From assembly GCF_021134715.1 (NCBI RefSeq), contig NC_060028.1, forward strand, positions 1,944,501 through 2,008,500: 64,000 nucleotides of DNA, read 5' to 3'. The notes beneath the pieces are model-generated. The model did no database searches and was not told the origin of the DNA. It worked only from the letters and a program-made list of their open reading frames with translations. The position numbers and the translations under genes were made by a program. Of the stretch, positions 1-13,066 are shown piece by piece. Source of the DNA: Daphnia pulex. Lineage: Eukaryota > Arthropoda > Branchiopoda > Diplostraca > Daphniidae. Within the stretch, counting starts at the first letter, position 1. Each line of letters opens with the position of its first letter.

Positions 1-58
1 TATAGTAAACTCAGTTGGGTTCGGCTTTGAATGACTTTAATGCTATTCTTTTTCACAG

Positions 59-1941
59 GCCAGCATAGTGCACAACAACTTGTGCAAGGATGCGATATTT
101 GTTACCACAGGTGGTAACTGGAAGTTGGGCTATTTTGACTTATCGTGCAGGTACCAGATGGTTTAATGGAAGCAGAAAATAAATAACCATTTCAATGTGT
201 CAACTCTTTTTGCAGTTTTGCCGAGATCACCCAAGGATATCTGGATCAAATCCGATCCTTTCGTTATGAAAAGGCCATAGCTCCCGAGGATGAAGGGAAA
301 ACTAAACTTGTAGGCGGCAATGTGTCATCTAGAGATGTCTTCGCCTACGGACAGCTCGTCAAAGAAACCATCAACAAATGCGTGGAATCCGGCGTTACCG
401 ATTCCGACGTTTTCCGCGACCTAGCCACTAAACAGATGCAAAATGTCAATCCGCAATCACGCGGGAGCGCCTCGGTTCTATCCAGGCACAAGTTTTTCGA
501 TCAGCCTCTCTTGCACGCCCAAGAATTCCTGGCCGAAATTTCCATCAAATCGTCGACTGAAAAGGAAGAATTTTTCAGGTAGTAACTCGGTCGATAGAAA
601 TATATCTCAACAACTTCAATTTTTAAAAATCCCAATTTCATTCCAAGGGATTTGCCGACATTGTTGTACTCTACACCGGAGAGTGTCGTGGGCTCCAAAA
701 TGGCCAGCTCTCTACTTAGCCGTCTGGCAGTGTTAAATTTAGCCGCTCAGCAACATCTTCTGCCTCATCTCCTGATTCCCAGAACGGGTACAATTGCATC
801 TGTGTTGATGCCGAAACCTTGCAAGTGCAAAACCAAGGGCAATGTTGATATAACTCATTCGATCGTCTTACAGATTCCACCCAGGGATTGTTCGACGCCC
901 CCAACTACCGTCTGTACATCGTGCCGGTTATTTCTCGCATCTTCCCCGTCAGAGATGCCCAGATAAGGCTGGTCCTGCTCCACTATTTCCCCCACTACGT
1001 CACTTTGATGGACCCGGATCATCTCGTCCACAATATCCTTCCGGAGGTAAATACATTTTTTTTTTTAACTCACCCGTCTCGGGTGACGATCCCGCTGTTG
1101 GGTTTTCTTAGACCCTTAATCCTTGACATGTCATTGTGTCCGGCTCCCAGTTGCTTTTAGGTATCAAAGACACGGACGACACTGTAGTGGCGGCCACATT
1201 GAAAGCCTTGGCCTGTCTGGTTCCCATTCTCGGTGGCTCCACCGTCATTGGCGGCACGAGACTCAAACTTTTCACCAACGGAATGCCCAAGGTATCACGT
1301 AACACAAATATTTAGTTCAATGAACAAAGCAAATTGTTAATCGATTTATTTCATTCCATTTTTTTTCTTTCAAGGAAAGCGAAATCCGACCAGCCAAAGT
1401 CTTGGAAATGGTGCGGAGGAAATCCAGTTCAAATCCAGCCGTGGTTGCCGTCCGGGCGCTACCCGAACGCCACGAACCCGACGGCGGAGAAGACGGCGTC
1501 CATTCTCTGCTGTTGGAAAAGACGGACGCCGACGAGCACTGGTCCGACTGGGAAGCTGAGGAAGATGATTTCCAGGACAACAAACAACACCCAGAAGAAG
1601 AAGTAGAGCTGGAACCGCTTCCGCTCTCCGATTTTAGCTTAGTAGCTTCCACCCTTCCGGACAAGAAACCGGAACTGCCGAGTAGTCCAGTTAAAGTGGC
1701 GACCAAGAGACCGCCAGTGGGCGATCTGTCTGCCCTGGAAATTCAAATCAAGTCCAGGGAAGACGAAATCGACTACTTTGCCGACATGGAACCGACCATC
1801 ACTTCCACTCCGGCCGTCTTCGCTCCAGTCGCCGAACCTCCTTCTACTGTCACCGCCATCGAACCCACCAGCAGACTGGACTTTAACGTCCAGTCTCACG
1901 AGGCAAAAGATGAAGACGACGGCTGGAACTGGGATGATTAA
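59..1941 (+). CDS. SCYL3: SCYL3-like pseudokinase (PACE-1), 3' part of gene
   Basis: The 5' end lies outside the window. Exons read by eye: 59-150, 216-578, 648-787, 874-1046, 1151-1291 and 1375-1941, all with GT-AG borders and compatible phases, giving 491 codons before the stop. The first exon holds the end of the kinase-like domain ([22 protein letters not shown]), with no DFG metal-binding motif, as expected for the SCY1-like pseudokinases. The middle exons are helical HEAT-type repeats, ending in [10 protein letters not shown] and a following GGT..RLKLF block. The acidic tail contains [10 protein letters not shown] and IDYFADMEP, which mirror DWSEPEE and MDWFADMIP of vertebrate SCYL3, and the protein ends in WNWDD. 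SCYL3 binds ezrin and works in Golgi and cell-edge trafficking. A related SCYL1 is less likely because of these tail motifs. Confidence 0.88.
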
Positions 1942-2131
1942 ATTACGTGTGTGGGGGGGAGGGGGGACTGGTGTCACCATCACATAAGGGCAAAAAGAAA
2001 CTTTTTCTTTCTTTCTTGTTTTGTTTTCTAAATTTTTTAACAAAAAATTCATCAGCAGACACCCGTTCTAGTCATTCCGGCAATCACGATGACGAGCATG
2101 ATGTAGTGTATTTTGTATAATGCCAATTTGT

Positions 2132-2137
2132 AATAAA
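2132..2137 (+). terminator. AATAAA polyadenylation signal for the SCYL3-like gene
   Basis: AATAAA lies about 190 bp after the SCYL3-like stop codon, on the same strand and in AT-rich sequence. It is the first canonical signal downstream. The call rests on position and motif only. Confidence 0.5.
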
Positions 2138-2479
2138 AACACACGAGACAAGAGTCAAGAAGTCTGAGAGAAAAAACAAAACAAACAACAAAATGACAAG
2201 ATTTGAATTCAAAAATTGAAGGTTTTGTTTCGTCGTTGTGTGTGTATGCCAAGGCCGAAGAATTATCAACAATGTTTATTATTTAAAAATCGAAGAAAAA
2301 TAAAAAGAGGGAGGAGAAAGAAAATCAGGGTCATCAAAAGAGGCGTGTGGGTGGTAGAAGAATCAAAAAGAAAAAAAATTATCCGTCCATACAGCAACAC
2401 AGTATATATCTATATAATGTATGTATATATAACGACGTCACGTATTTATTGTTGTTGCGTGTTGTTTGGTTTGTGTTTT

Positions 2480-5400
2480 TCAGTTGATGCCACCCGAGTA
2501 GCGGAGCGACGCCAGTCCGTAGTTGCAGGTCGGATTCGGATACATTGAAGAAAAACCTGCTGGGCAAACAACACAGAAAACGAAACAGGAAGATATTTTA
2601 GATTTTTTGGTTCGCCTGGAATGTTGATGTTTTTTTTTTCACTGGGAAATGATTTGGTCTAAAACTCTGGGGCACCTGTTTGGCGCATTTCAAACTCAAA
2701 GGCACAGGGGACCGCCGCCACCGCCGGCATAGCGACTTTGAATGGAAGGGCGTGAAGCCGCCCGTCGCCCAGAGGCAACGGGAGTGACGTGAAAGGAAAC
2801 AAGAAAATAGTCATTCCGGGGGGATATGAAGAACCAGCTAGACGCTGGCCCATCACCATCAATTAGCGCGGAAGCGGACCTCCCCACCAAGACAAAAACA
2901 AAAATAAAATGAAAAGAAATAAAAGTGCGTAACAACTTACTCGATTGCATCAGTGCCAAAGCTGCGGCGTGGTGACTCGAAGGTGACGTGCTGCTGCCGG
3001 ACGAGTGGTGGGCCGTTAGGGCCGCACTGCTGGCCTTCCAGCTCCCGACGGCGTACAATCCGTCGACTGGACAAACAAACAAACAGAAAATCGAAATGAA
3101 GAATTGTCAGACAATTTTGTTTAGCCCAGCGCTTTTTTGGTAAATGTAGTAAACGTACAGCTGCTGGGAGACGGTAGAGGAGCGGTGCGGGCGGCGAAAG
3201 ACGTCTGATCGGACATGCTGGTCAGATCGGCCGGCGACTTGGCGCCGGCCATGACGGGCGACGTCAGAGACGAAGTCGAAGAAGCCGAAGAAGCCGAGGA
3301 CGATGAAGAAGCAGCGGCGACAGCGGCCCGTTGGTTGGTGCTGCTGCCCGGCGACGCTGTCGACGACGAAGGAGACTGAAGCGACCGCTCGTTGCGTCTG
3401 AATTTAGCCCGCCGATTTTGAAACCATACCTGTTAAAAAAAAAAAAAAACCAAAAGGAAAAAATGAAATAAAAAATAAAATAAAATAACCGGACGGGAAT
3501 TGTTTCCGTTTCTTTTTCTTTCGACTCCCCACACACACGGAACGCCCGTCTAAATATATCGGCCAAGTGAATGGCTCTAATTGGAGGAGACAGTTGATGG
3601 GTGCTTGTCAGCCGACTTGGGCCAGCAGCAGCAGCACAGCAGCAGCACAGCGCAAAAATAAAAAAGACAAGGGCGCGCGCAACTCTCGCCGGGGGCGGCC
3701 GGATGGGCGGAATGTCGTCGTTTGTCGGAAGAGAGAAGAAGAAGAAAAACTATTCCCCCCCCCCTCTCATCTTCTCAGTTACCAAAAGAGGAAGGCGGGA
3801 CATACAAATCTTCTTATTTCCCCCCATCCGCGCAGCGCATAATATTTCGAAACAAAGTCGCCTGTCCGTCCTGCTCCGGCGCCGGTTCCGCTCGCTTGCC
3901 AAAGGGCTTTTTCGTTCACTTTCTTCTTCTTCTTCTTCTTCTTCTTCTTCTTGGTAGCACACATATTGTCAGATGTGCCAAGTCTTAAAAAACCTTGCGC
4001 TTTATTCCGTTCAAAATTGTTTGTTGTAGCCATGACACACGTCGTAGGAGAGTTAAATTGAATTCAAGTCAAGTACAAAAGTCGAATTCCAATAGCCTTG
4101 AGAGGTGCTGCTGCTGCTGCTGCTGGGATTGATTTTAAAATTAAAATTGGCGCGTCTTTTGTCGGCGGAGCATATATAGTTAGATTAGACATTTAACGCG
4201 CGATAATGAAGCTATTTAGCATTGAGCTGATTTGAATGTGTTGTGGACCCCACACCGGTCACTTTGAATCATCATCCCCAGATTGACCCATCGACTATAT
4301 TTTATTTTAATTTTTTCGTGATATTGGCACGAAAATAATAAACAAGTAAAGAGAGAGATGAAGTGGGGGGGGGGGGAGCCTATTTAATGTAATCAGATAT
4401 GCGATTTATCACCAGCGACTTTTGCGCTCCCGTTTGTGGCCTCCCGTGGCTCACGCGCCCCCGCAAACATCTACGTACATCGTCACGCTTTGATTCTTTT
4501 TTGTTTTCAACACGGCCATCGTGAGTTGTACATTGGCGACATGAAAAAAAAAATAGAAAGAATCACGTTACAGCTCCTCTCGCGTTTTTTATTTGATTTT
4601 ATTTTGTTGCTGACGGGGCGCAATCGTCCGAGAAAGACATTCGATTCGGGACATTTCGGGATCGCCGGATTATGTGTGTATACGCGCGGACCTTTTGATC
4701 CCTTGACAAACTCCCAGAGCGTCAATTTTTCTGTTTGATGAATTTTTATTTTTTATTTGATTTTTTTCACGCAAACAACGTAATAGAATCGAAACAAAAA
4801 AAAAAGGGAGGGGGGTTTCTAATAACGTCGACAGAGTCATGTGTGTGCGCGCAATCAAACGGGGATCGAGTGTCGCATCTATAAAACTCGCCGTGTGATC
4901 CCGTTTAGCGTTTGGATTTTTATAGAGAGAAAACGTATTCAGAGTCGCCAAACATTAAAAAAAGGAACAAAAATGACGGAATGGTGTCGATTGCACATTT
5001 CCGCAACGACGTCTACTATTATAATACGCGGAATCTGGAAATAGATCTCTTTTTCTTCTTGTGTCTACCGCCGTTTGGGTTCAAAATGTTCCGTTTTTTC
5101 ACAGTTCATTTTTCATTTGTTATCTCTTATTTTTTCTTTTTTTCAGAAAACAACAGGAGAGAGTAGAATAACATATAAGAGAGAAAGATACTAGCGAGAA
5201 GCGATGCCGACAGCCCCCCAGTTGAAAAAGAAGAAGAGGGGACGAGAGAAAAGAGATGGAGAGTGAACGGTTAAGCGACAGTGAAAGGGAAACAACATTT
5301 GTCTTGGCTTCATTAAGTCTCGCAGCCCAACAGTTGTCACTTCACTTTTGGCCAACACAGAAAAATTTCAAAGACCAAAGTTGCTGCCGTTCCATTTATC

Positions 5401-6762
5401 TTACAAATGTTATTTCTCTCTCCCCCCCCCATCCGTATGGGAAAAAAAATGAATAATTGTTTCATAGAGAAAAATAAAGGACCTTGTGGTGCCCTTGTGT
5501 GGGGGCACCGTCTAATAAGAAATGTTATAAAATAAAAATGTTGGAGGAAACGTACTTGAACTCTGGCTTCGCTGAGGCTGACCCGTTTGGCCAAATCTTC
5601 GCGGACGAAAGCGTCCGGGTAGTGGGTCCGCTCGAAGACCTTCTCCAACGCCGACAGCTGGGCGCTGGTGAACGTCGTCCGGTTGCGTCGAGGCTTCTTG
5701 CTACTCCCGCTGGACGACACGTTGGCCGTCGACGGGTGACGCTGATGGGAGTGGTGTGGGTGGTGGTGGTGGGACATGAAAGGCGACGAAGGCGAAGAAG
5801 ATGAGGAACTGCTCCTCTTTTTGGCGCTTTTATCGCCGCCGGCTTCTGATTCGTCTGTAATTAAATTAAATTAATTTGATTAAGTTAATTGAGTTCATTA
5901 TTTTTTAAAATTTACCGTCGCTCTTGTCGGTGGCGTGGGACGACGTCTCGGAATCGTCCCTGACGGACGGCAAAAGTCCGTGCGCCTGGAGCGGCGGCGA
6001 CGGCTGGTGGTGGGCCGAGGCGACGGTCATTCCGACCGGGTGACTCAGCGGGTCGCAGCCGGTCGACGCGGAACTTCTCCCGATGGCCGACGGCGATTCC
6101 ATCTGGTGATGATGCTGGATGAGTCGCGTCACCGAGAACCTTTTTAAGGTGTCGGCGGCCGCGGCGGCGGCCGCAGCCGCCGCCGCTGCAGCCGCTGCCG
6201 CCGCGCAATTGTCGTACGGCATCGTCACCGGCCATTGCTGATCTTGTTGTTGCTGTTGTTGCTGTTCCTGCTGGATTTGCTGCTGCTGCAGATGGGACGT
6301 CATCTGCTGTTGGTGCGATCCGCCCAGATACGGTAGAAAATAATCACTTTGTTGTTGTTGTTGTGGTTGTTGTTGGTGGTGGTGTTGTTGCTGAGTGTCC
6401 ATCGCCGACGGCGTTAGTCTCTGATAATTCCCAGCCGAGTTGCTGTTGTTGAGATTGTTGTTGTTGTTGTTGTAGTAATTGGTAAACTTGTCACTGGCCA
6501 TCGTCGTCACGTCCGTCGGCTGGTGATGGTAGGCCATCATCGACGGGCCGCCCACACCGCCGCCGGCCGAGAATCGTTCCAGGTAAGTGTTGACGGAAAG
6601 GAGATCGGGGCCGGCCGTTCCAGCAGCGCCTTGACCGGCACTCGCATTGAAAAAATTCCCGCCAGACGACGAGCCCTGACTTGCTGGGCCACTGCTGTGG
6701 TGGTGTAGGTGGTGATGCTGGGCCGTCGCCGCCTGGTTGATGCGCAATGTGTACGAAGCCAT
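2480..6762 (-). CDS. Prrx: Paired-related (Prrx-type) homeobox transcription factor
   Basis: Five exons read on the minus strand: 6762-5916, 5854-5556, 3429-3159, 3066-2941 and 2556-2480. Together they encode 539 residues with matching phases. The homeodomain starts in exon 2 ([20 protein letters not shown], then [20 protein letters not shown]) and continues in exon 3 with [15 protein letters not shown]; the split after EARVQ is a classic homeobox intron position. This sequence is almost that of vertebrate Prrx1/2 and the fly CG9876 type. [10 protein letters not shown] upstream resembles the conserved N-terminal Prrx motif, and the last exon ends [11 protein letters not shown], an OAR-like tail. 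Exon 1 has long Ala, Gln, Asn and His runs. I start at MASYTLRI; an in-frame ATG 33 bp upstream is possible. Nuclear DNA-binding regulator of mesenchymal or neural patterning by family. Confidence 0.87.
3921..3952 (+). repeat. (TTC)n microsatellite
   Basis: About ten TTC units without interruption inside the long intron 2 of the homeobox gene. A run of the same kind (GAAGAAGAAG) lies shortly upstream near 3735. Confidence 0.9.
4364..4377 (+). repeat. poly-G tract
   Basis: An uninterrupted run of about 13 G follows a GA-rich stretch in intron 2 of the homeobox gene. A short C-rich run also lies at about 5421. Confidence 0.85.
6145..6480 (-). repeat. Trinucleotide-rich coding repeats (Ala, Gln, Asn, His) in homeobox exon 1
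   Basis: Within exon 1 of the Prrx-like gene the minus strand encodes an uninterrupted alanine tract of 17 or more residues (about 6149-6207), several glutamine runs (about 6240-6390), a histidine run and an asparagine run (about 6450-6480). The alanine codons are mixed GCN, so the tract is not a pure triplet microsatellite, while the glutamine runs are mostly CAA with some CAG. Confidence 0.88.
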
Positions 6763-9700
6763 TTTCTCTCCAGCCAAAAGGACCCGACACTTCAAGTGTC
6801 TATCAAACTACTGAATGTCAGTGCAACAGAGTGGCCCGGCTATACAGCTGTACAGGCCAGCAGCCATATAGTCCGTCTTGACTTTTTGACTGTGAGAAGC
6901 TGAGAGCCCCATTTTAGGCTCCTCCTCTCCCTGGGGCTCTTTAACCAATAGGACAAACCCCACACGCCCAGTATCACCGAAAAATGTTCGCCACTCGCTC
7001 CTATCCAATTTTTTCGTCTGCTATTTAGTTTACACACGTCTTCATATTTAAAAGAGATAAAGACATTCGATGCCTGGAGGGCTCACCACGTAAGAAAGGG
7101 AAATGTTTGTTTCTTTGGCCCGGCAGCTATTATAAACCAGCGGCATTGATGAACGGCCCTCTGATTGCTTGTGACATAATGACGCGGCGGCGGGCAGACG
7201 TGATGGCTCTCTCCGGGTCCCGCCCCCTGCCCTCCCTCAGGCAGTTCTATACCTAATACTGCACCGGACCTGTATCTATCCCCCCCTGCAAAAGAATTCC
7301 ACCCAAAATATAACATCATCATCATTTACACGTTAAAAGAGACCCTGCGGTGATGGGCGCCAAAATGAATTTGAATTTTAAATATTCAAAATTCTAAGTG
7401 AATTTTTTTAAATCTTTTGAATTTGACTCGAAGAGACAGTCGGAGACAGTTGAATCGATTCCCGATTGCGTGCAGTTAAACATTTTATTGGGAATGAATT
7501 TGAATTAATAATATTATTCATCGCCGTTTGTTCCGTGTATTATTTATTGGCAGACGTTTGCTGCGCTGATTCTTTTCCATCGTCGCAGAATAACTGCCGG
7601 CTCCTGATTGTGTTGCCTCGGGAAAACTATCCGCCCTTTGATGGCCGACTGTCAGGAGCTCCTCGAGGGTTAGACAGACGTCGGTGTTCCATCAAATGCG
7701 ACGCGCCGTGACGGAACGCCGTCGAAATTCCCGACAGACTCTTCAACCGGCCTCCCACACAGACACAGACAACATAATAGACCGGGCCCCTTTTTGAATC
7801 GTCGTCCTTGCCCCCGCCTCTACCACCACCACCACTACACAACCGTTGACGCTTTTCGATGATTCAATAAAAATAGAAAACAATTTCAAAAAAAGTTCTT
7901 GGCTTCTCTACTCATTAGTCCAACTCAGTCACCATATCCATCTCGTCGGCCCGTCGTCGTCGTTGTGTATGTCCGTGCGCGCATTCCAAACGGTGGGCCA
8001 AAACGGATCATGTGAAGAAGATATCAACAGCTAACATTTATTATTAATCATCAAAGTCAATTATAAAAGAGAAAAAGTCGCGCGGGCTCTCATTAAAATT
8101 CAAAAGAAAAAGAGTTCATCAACTTATTATAACTTTTAGTTATTATCTATTATTATTATTCGAGTCATTTGGTTTATACATGTTTTATAAACAGAAAATT
8201 AGCGCAACTATACTTTACTACGTATTTACGTTATAGAGCCCGTTATTAATGAGGGGCCAAAGTGTTGAGCGTGATTCAATTGATTATAGGCGGCACGCGG
8301 ACCTGTTTGTATTAGTCAATTATCTCCGAGTTATTTAAGAAATTTTAACTTTTTTTAAAAAGAAAAAAAAGAGAAAAAAATACGAGACTCAAAGTATTTA
8401 AACTCTGGGGGTATGTACTATGTAGAATAAGAGAGAGAGACCCCCGGTGTCGCCAGTACGACGCCAGTAAGTCCCCCGTGAAATGCGATCCGTGGCCGGC
8501 CATCAGCAGCACAGGCCGTTTTTCTTTGCGCCGCCGATGACTATAGTATATAGGCCTTTGGGTATATAGACTGTGTAACTGTACGACTCTAGCTGTTCAA
8601 TTCTAGTCGATGAAGCATATCTAATAGACTGCAGTGTAAAGAGAAAAATAAAATCCCCAAGTTGATGGTGTCATCGAGTTTGGAAAAGAGAAACCGAAAG
8701 TCTATCGTAACACACACTATACTCGAACAGACATTGCGTCATACCTTTTGTTATACACCCAAAAGTCATAAAACTGTTGATCATTTTGGAGTCACAATCA
8801 TCAGACATGGGCCTGTACGATAGGCTGTCGAAATGAATATTTCTTGTAGAGCCGATGATATCGGATCCCCTCCATTGAATAACAGGCCATCAATTTCAAA
8901 CTCAACTGATTGTGTAAATGAACGTGGAGAGGGTTTTTCGAATAATATTATAATTTCTTCGGGATCGAATTGCGTCGATTCGACTCCGCAGTCTAAACTC
9001 TTATACAACACCACCGCAGTCTGTCTATCAATTCTAATGGCCTTCCGTAAAAGGTTATCAAGAGGTTATAGGGTTGTTTTGCGCGCTGCTAGCAACACGA
9101 ATCCTCTCATCTACACAACTTGAATATAACGATCGATATTATTACCAAAAGTCTAAGCTACTACATCGTTAGCTGGGCCATAGAGAGATTAACAGTTCGT
9201 TCCAGACATTCTTCGGATAATTTTTCCACGGGCTCCGCAAAAGGTCATCTGGGTTGGTCCTGATGAGAGCGCGGTGACCTCTCAAAAGAAGAAGAAGATG
9301 AGCCATTCGGACACACGGCGTATCAGTGTCAACTGTCACAAACCCCCTCCATTGAGTTTGACTGGGCGTGTCGCACTCGTCTCCCTTTCACTCCGCTTAA
9401 CTTCTCCTCTCTAGGCCTCTGACTGGATAGATGCGCATCGATCTGACGACTCGAGTGGATATATAACGTCATCCTCGTGCTATACAACCCTCCTTAGTAC
9501 TTACTACTTCTACTACATGAGTTTAACTCGATCCTCATGAACAAACCTGCATAGTCAAGGTCTCAATATCGTTGGAAAAAAATAGGAGATGATGTTATTG
9601 TGTTTGTTTTTTGGAAGGGGGGGACCTACCATGGAGGTCAACAAGTAGAAACAGCTGATGATTGAGTTGTTATTCTCCTGGCGCCACAAAGTATATGTAC

Positions 9701-12700
9701 GAAAAATTATTACAACTGTTAAAGTGTGTGTGTCTATAGGCCGAGTGTAAATAATTTAAATGGTCGGAAGTCAATACTATCTAAAGTGCGGAGTTGTCGA
9801 ATAGTAAATCATCCGTCGTAACATCTTCTTCGACTTCCTCCCCTCTTGTTGGTTGCATGTTATTATGCGCACCACCCCACCCCACCCCGTTTTCTGTGAA
9901 CTGGGACCGACGGGAATTTCTTTTTACTCCGCGACGGAAGAGAATAAAATTTGTGGGTCTCTCCTTGTCGCTTTCGATTCCGGTCATTCCGGCCCGTCGC
10001 CCGCTTTTTTATTTATTTCCCTCCCTCCGTCTGGACGATGGGGAAATTTGCTAATTCCCAACATCTTAGCGGCCTGTTACGTCGACGTTCATTCAAATGA
10101 TGACGATTGATATTTGCATAATCATCGCCGACTGTCAACAACTCTTGATTTTGATTACATTTACTTCCTATAATGATGTTAGAGTGCGAGATCTGGTCTC
10201 TCATTCCGGTCCGTCTAAGATGACACTACGGCCGTTCAACTTATTTTCTGACCCTTTTTTTTTCTCAATTGGGTTGTTGACGTGTTTAATGGGCGGGGGT
10301 TGGTGCTGTTTTATCCATGGCATTATTCATATGGACGGATGATTGAATTAACTCATTACGGCCGACGCCATCCAGCGGGCACATCTACCGTGCCGAATCC
10401 GAGTGGTCGATGACTTTGCCTCGTCTGCTGTCTGCTCTGGGCATTTCATTGGCGATCAAGTGACGGGCATATCCAGCTAGGAGCCAGTTCAACGGCTCCT
10501 ATTTCAGCAGATTCAACTCGACTGACTATAATGTACAGAAGAAGAAGGTGTTCAGCGAAAACAAATCGAGTTCAGCTTCTTCATTAAAGTGTGAATAACC
10601 TTTTTCAATTTTAAAAAAACATTATTGGGGCTAGACAACCAAACTCTTCCGGTTTTGGATATGTAATATACTCCGGCGCATTACAAATAAACAAATCAGT
10701 GTCCTATTACCGCAGGCCTATATAGGCCCCACCCCCCTCTTCCGCGTAGTACATGGACGACACGCGACTTAAATGAATGAAGTTAAGGGCGAGAAATTCA
10801 TCCGTCAAAAAGTTGTTGGATGAATAGATTCTTCTTCCAGTTAAGCGCTGACAAAGAAGTTTTTGGGGTAGAGAAAAAACCCGATGGTGAGGAGGATGGC
10901 GCGACAGGTCATATCCGGGCGCGAAAAAGGAGACCTGTGTCTGCTGTGTGTTGATGGTGGTGGGTGCACGAACAAAGTAGAAGAGGATACGCAATCTGGT
11001 TGTGGTCTCCATTTTCCTTTTTTTCGTTGCCATTCGAATAAGACACACACAGAAAAAAATAACTCGACTCCATATGTGTTTGTGTGTGTCTCTGCTGCTG
11101 TGTGTAACCGTAGCTAACACAAACTGCGCGCTCAGGGGTTATGTCTACACGACGTTATAACGGCCGCGACTATGTGGAACCAGCAACACACACAAGTCTC
11201 GGGGCCACAAGAAAAAGAATGATGACCTGCAGCATGGGGTCTCCAGGCCGTTTGCTGCTGCTGACATCGGAGTTTTTCCTAGTACATAGGAAGAAGAAAA
11301 CAATCAGCTAGGGAAGGAATACGAACGGGTTGCGCGCCTGCGTAATGAGACGAGAAAATAGTCTTGAAAGGAGGGGTGGGGGGTGGAAGGGTGGAATATG
11401 ACAGGCACAATGTCGTCCATCAAACTTTTTTTCAAATTAGCACGTCCCTCGTTTTGGTAAAAAAGATTTGGTGGTTTTACTACCAGCAAAAACTATATCG
11501 CGTGTGCTTTTATCGGCCCCTATGAACTCCTGGGCGCCCTCAGACCGGATTTGCATATTTGTGGGCGGTTGGGTGGGAGTGCAACGATCGATTGATGAAA
11601 GTAATCCAAGTCTGTGGAAAAACGACACAGTCATCGGGCGACTAGAAGCTGAAAATGGCGGCGTATTATTAATGGACGTCGATTATTGATAGCCATCGCT
11701 AAAAACAGCCGAGTGTAATCGACCATTTCCTCACAGCAGCAGCGACAAATTCGATATCTACGCATATCACACATGTACAGTTTAAGATCTACGGCGTATA
11801 GGGTTGATCGCGTCTACTAAGGAAATCGATCGACATTTAATCGCTCCAATCGGCCGGCTCTCGGGTTCGCCCAGCAGGAAGTTGGGGTGTAATATTAAAC
11901 TGGCGGAGCCTATAGTATTTTCTATATAATTATTATTCCAAATATCTGAATGCAGAATAATTAAACCAATTCAATTATGTGTACATAGTAAATAATTAAA
12001 AAGAGTTGAATCGCCAAACAAAAACATATTTACGCTTTGAGAAGTGTCCGTGTGTAGGAGAGTAGCAGCAGCAGCCCCCATTGAGATAGGCCCAAGTGGT
12101 GGGTGACCGTGTGCGTCGGTTTAACAACACTTGTCGACAAGCTTGTCGACTCCTTATCAGCATAAACTTCTTGGTTGGGGTTTTTCTAAAAAAAAAAAAG
12201 GAAACACAAAAAAATATGTTGTTAAACAGCAGCTAGCCTGGCGACGCTCTTATGTATCTTTTTGGGAGCTACTTTGAAAGAAACAGTAGCAAGAGAGGCT
12301 TTTATCTTTTCTTTTCGTGTTATTTGTAAAAAGAAAAAAAAAAAATTCTCTGGCCTCCCGTCGCCATGTTGATGCGTGTAAATCTTATTAGGGTTTTTTG
12401 TTTTTTTGGGTGGCGGCCAATGTGGCATAGCTACTACGCTGGTGGGAAGTTCAGTCCCATTTTTGTGTGGGGTGTGTGTGTGGGGGCTTCTATTTTCTTT
12501 ATTGTTTGTTTTGTTTCTTTTTTCGTCTATTTTTCCCCCCGCCGTTTTAACAGCCGAAAAGATTGTCAACTAGCCGACAGATTTACTGGTGTACCTTCCA
12601 GCCCGCGCTCTCTATACGGCTGCTGGAAATATAACTCGCCCGCGTGAGTGCCCCCCACCTTGTCTAGCGCAAGGGGAAACGGTAAAAAAATAAATTCCAC

Positions 12701-13066
12701 AGGCATTCTACTATATAACTCGCTCGACTTTCAAGACGGTGGGAAGCCAGCAATGACTCCTAACGAATCGCCAAACACGAAGGCGGGCGTTCCCGTTCAT
12801 CTCTCGACACCGGGGCAGCACCACCATCCCAAGTGGCGTGATAACAACGGAGGATCGAGAGGACTTGGTGGGTTGTGTGTGTGTGCAATCAAGACGGATC
12901 CGATTGCAAACGATGGGGAAAGACGTGCAAGGTGATCCTCACCAACGACCGTTGAACTTGCTGCTCCTCCACAATCGAAAAGAAAAAAAAAGTGGCCATT
13001 ATAAAATTTATTATTGAAACTTAAATCAAATGATACAAAAAGATATGGGGTCGGAGGGAACGGATT
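6763..13066. other. 6.3-kb intergenic region, no recognisable gene
   Basis: No reading frame here shows a familiar domain or coherent exon borders. The part next to the homeobox gene (6763-7330) is less AT-rich and probably carries its promoter. Further right there are short GA, GT and poly-A tracts. An open frame of about 77-96 codons exists on both strands around 8781-9123, without any feature I could recognise. The size and the neighbouring developmental gene suggest regulatory DNA, but no specific element is supported. Confidence 0.5.
13007..13012 (-). terminator. AATAAA polyadenylation signal for NPRL2
   Basis: On the minus strand AATAAA occurs about 55 bp after the NPRL2 stop codon. 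Assigned by motif and position. Confidence 0.5.

Noticed and set aside
3264-3566. 100-codon minus-strand frame at homeobox exon 3
   Set aside because: It is an alternative frame of the exon; the correct frame gives [15 protein letters not shown].
5484-5804. 106-codon plus-strand open frame across the homeobox
   Set aside because: It is the antisense of homeobox exon 2; composition is explained by the minus-strand gene.
8781-9123. Gene at the overlapping 77- and 96-codon frames
   Set aside because: Open on both strands, no domain, no splice partners, no clear start context; probably chance.
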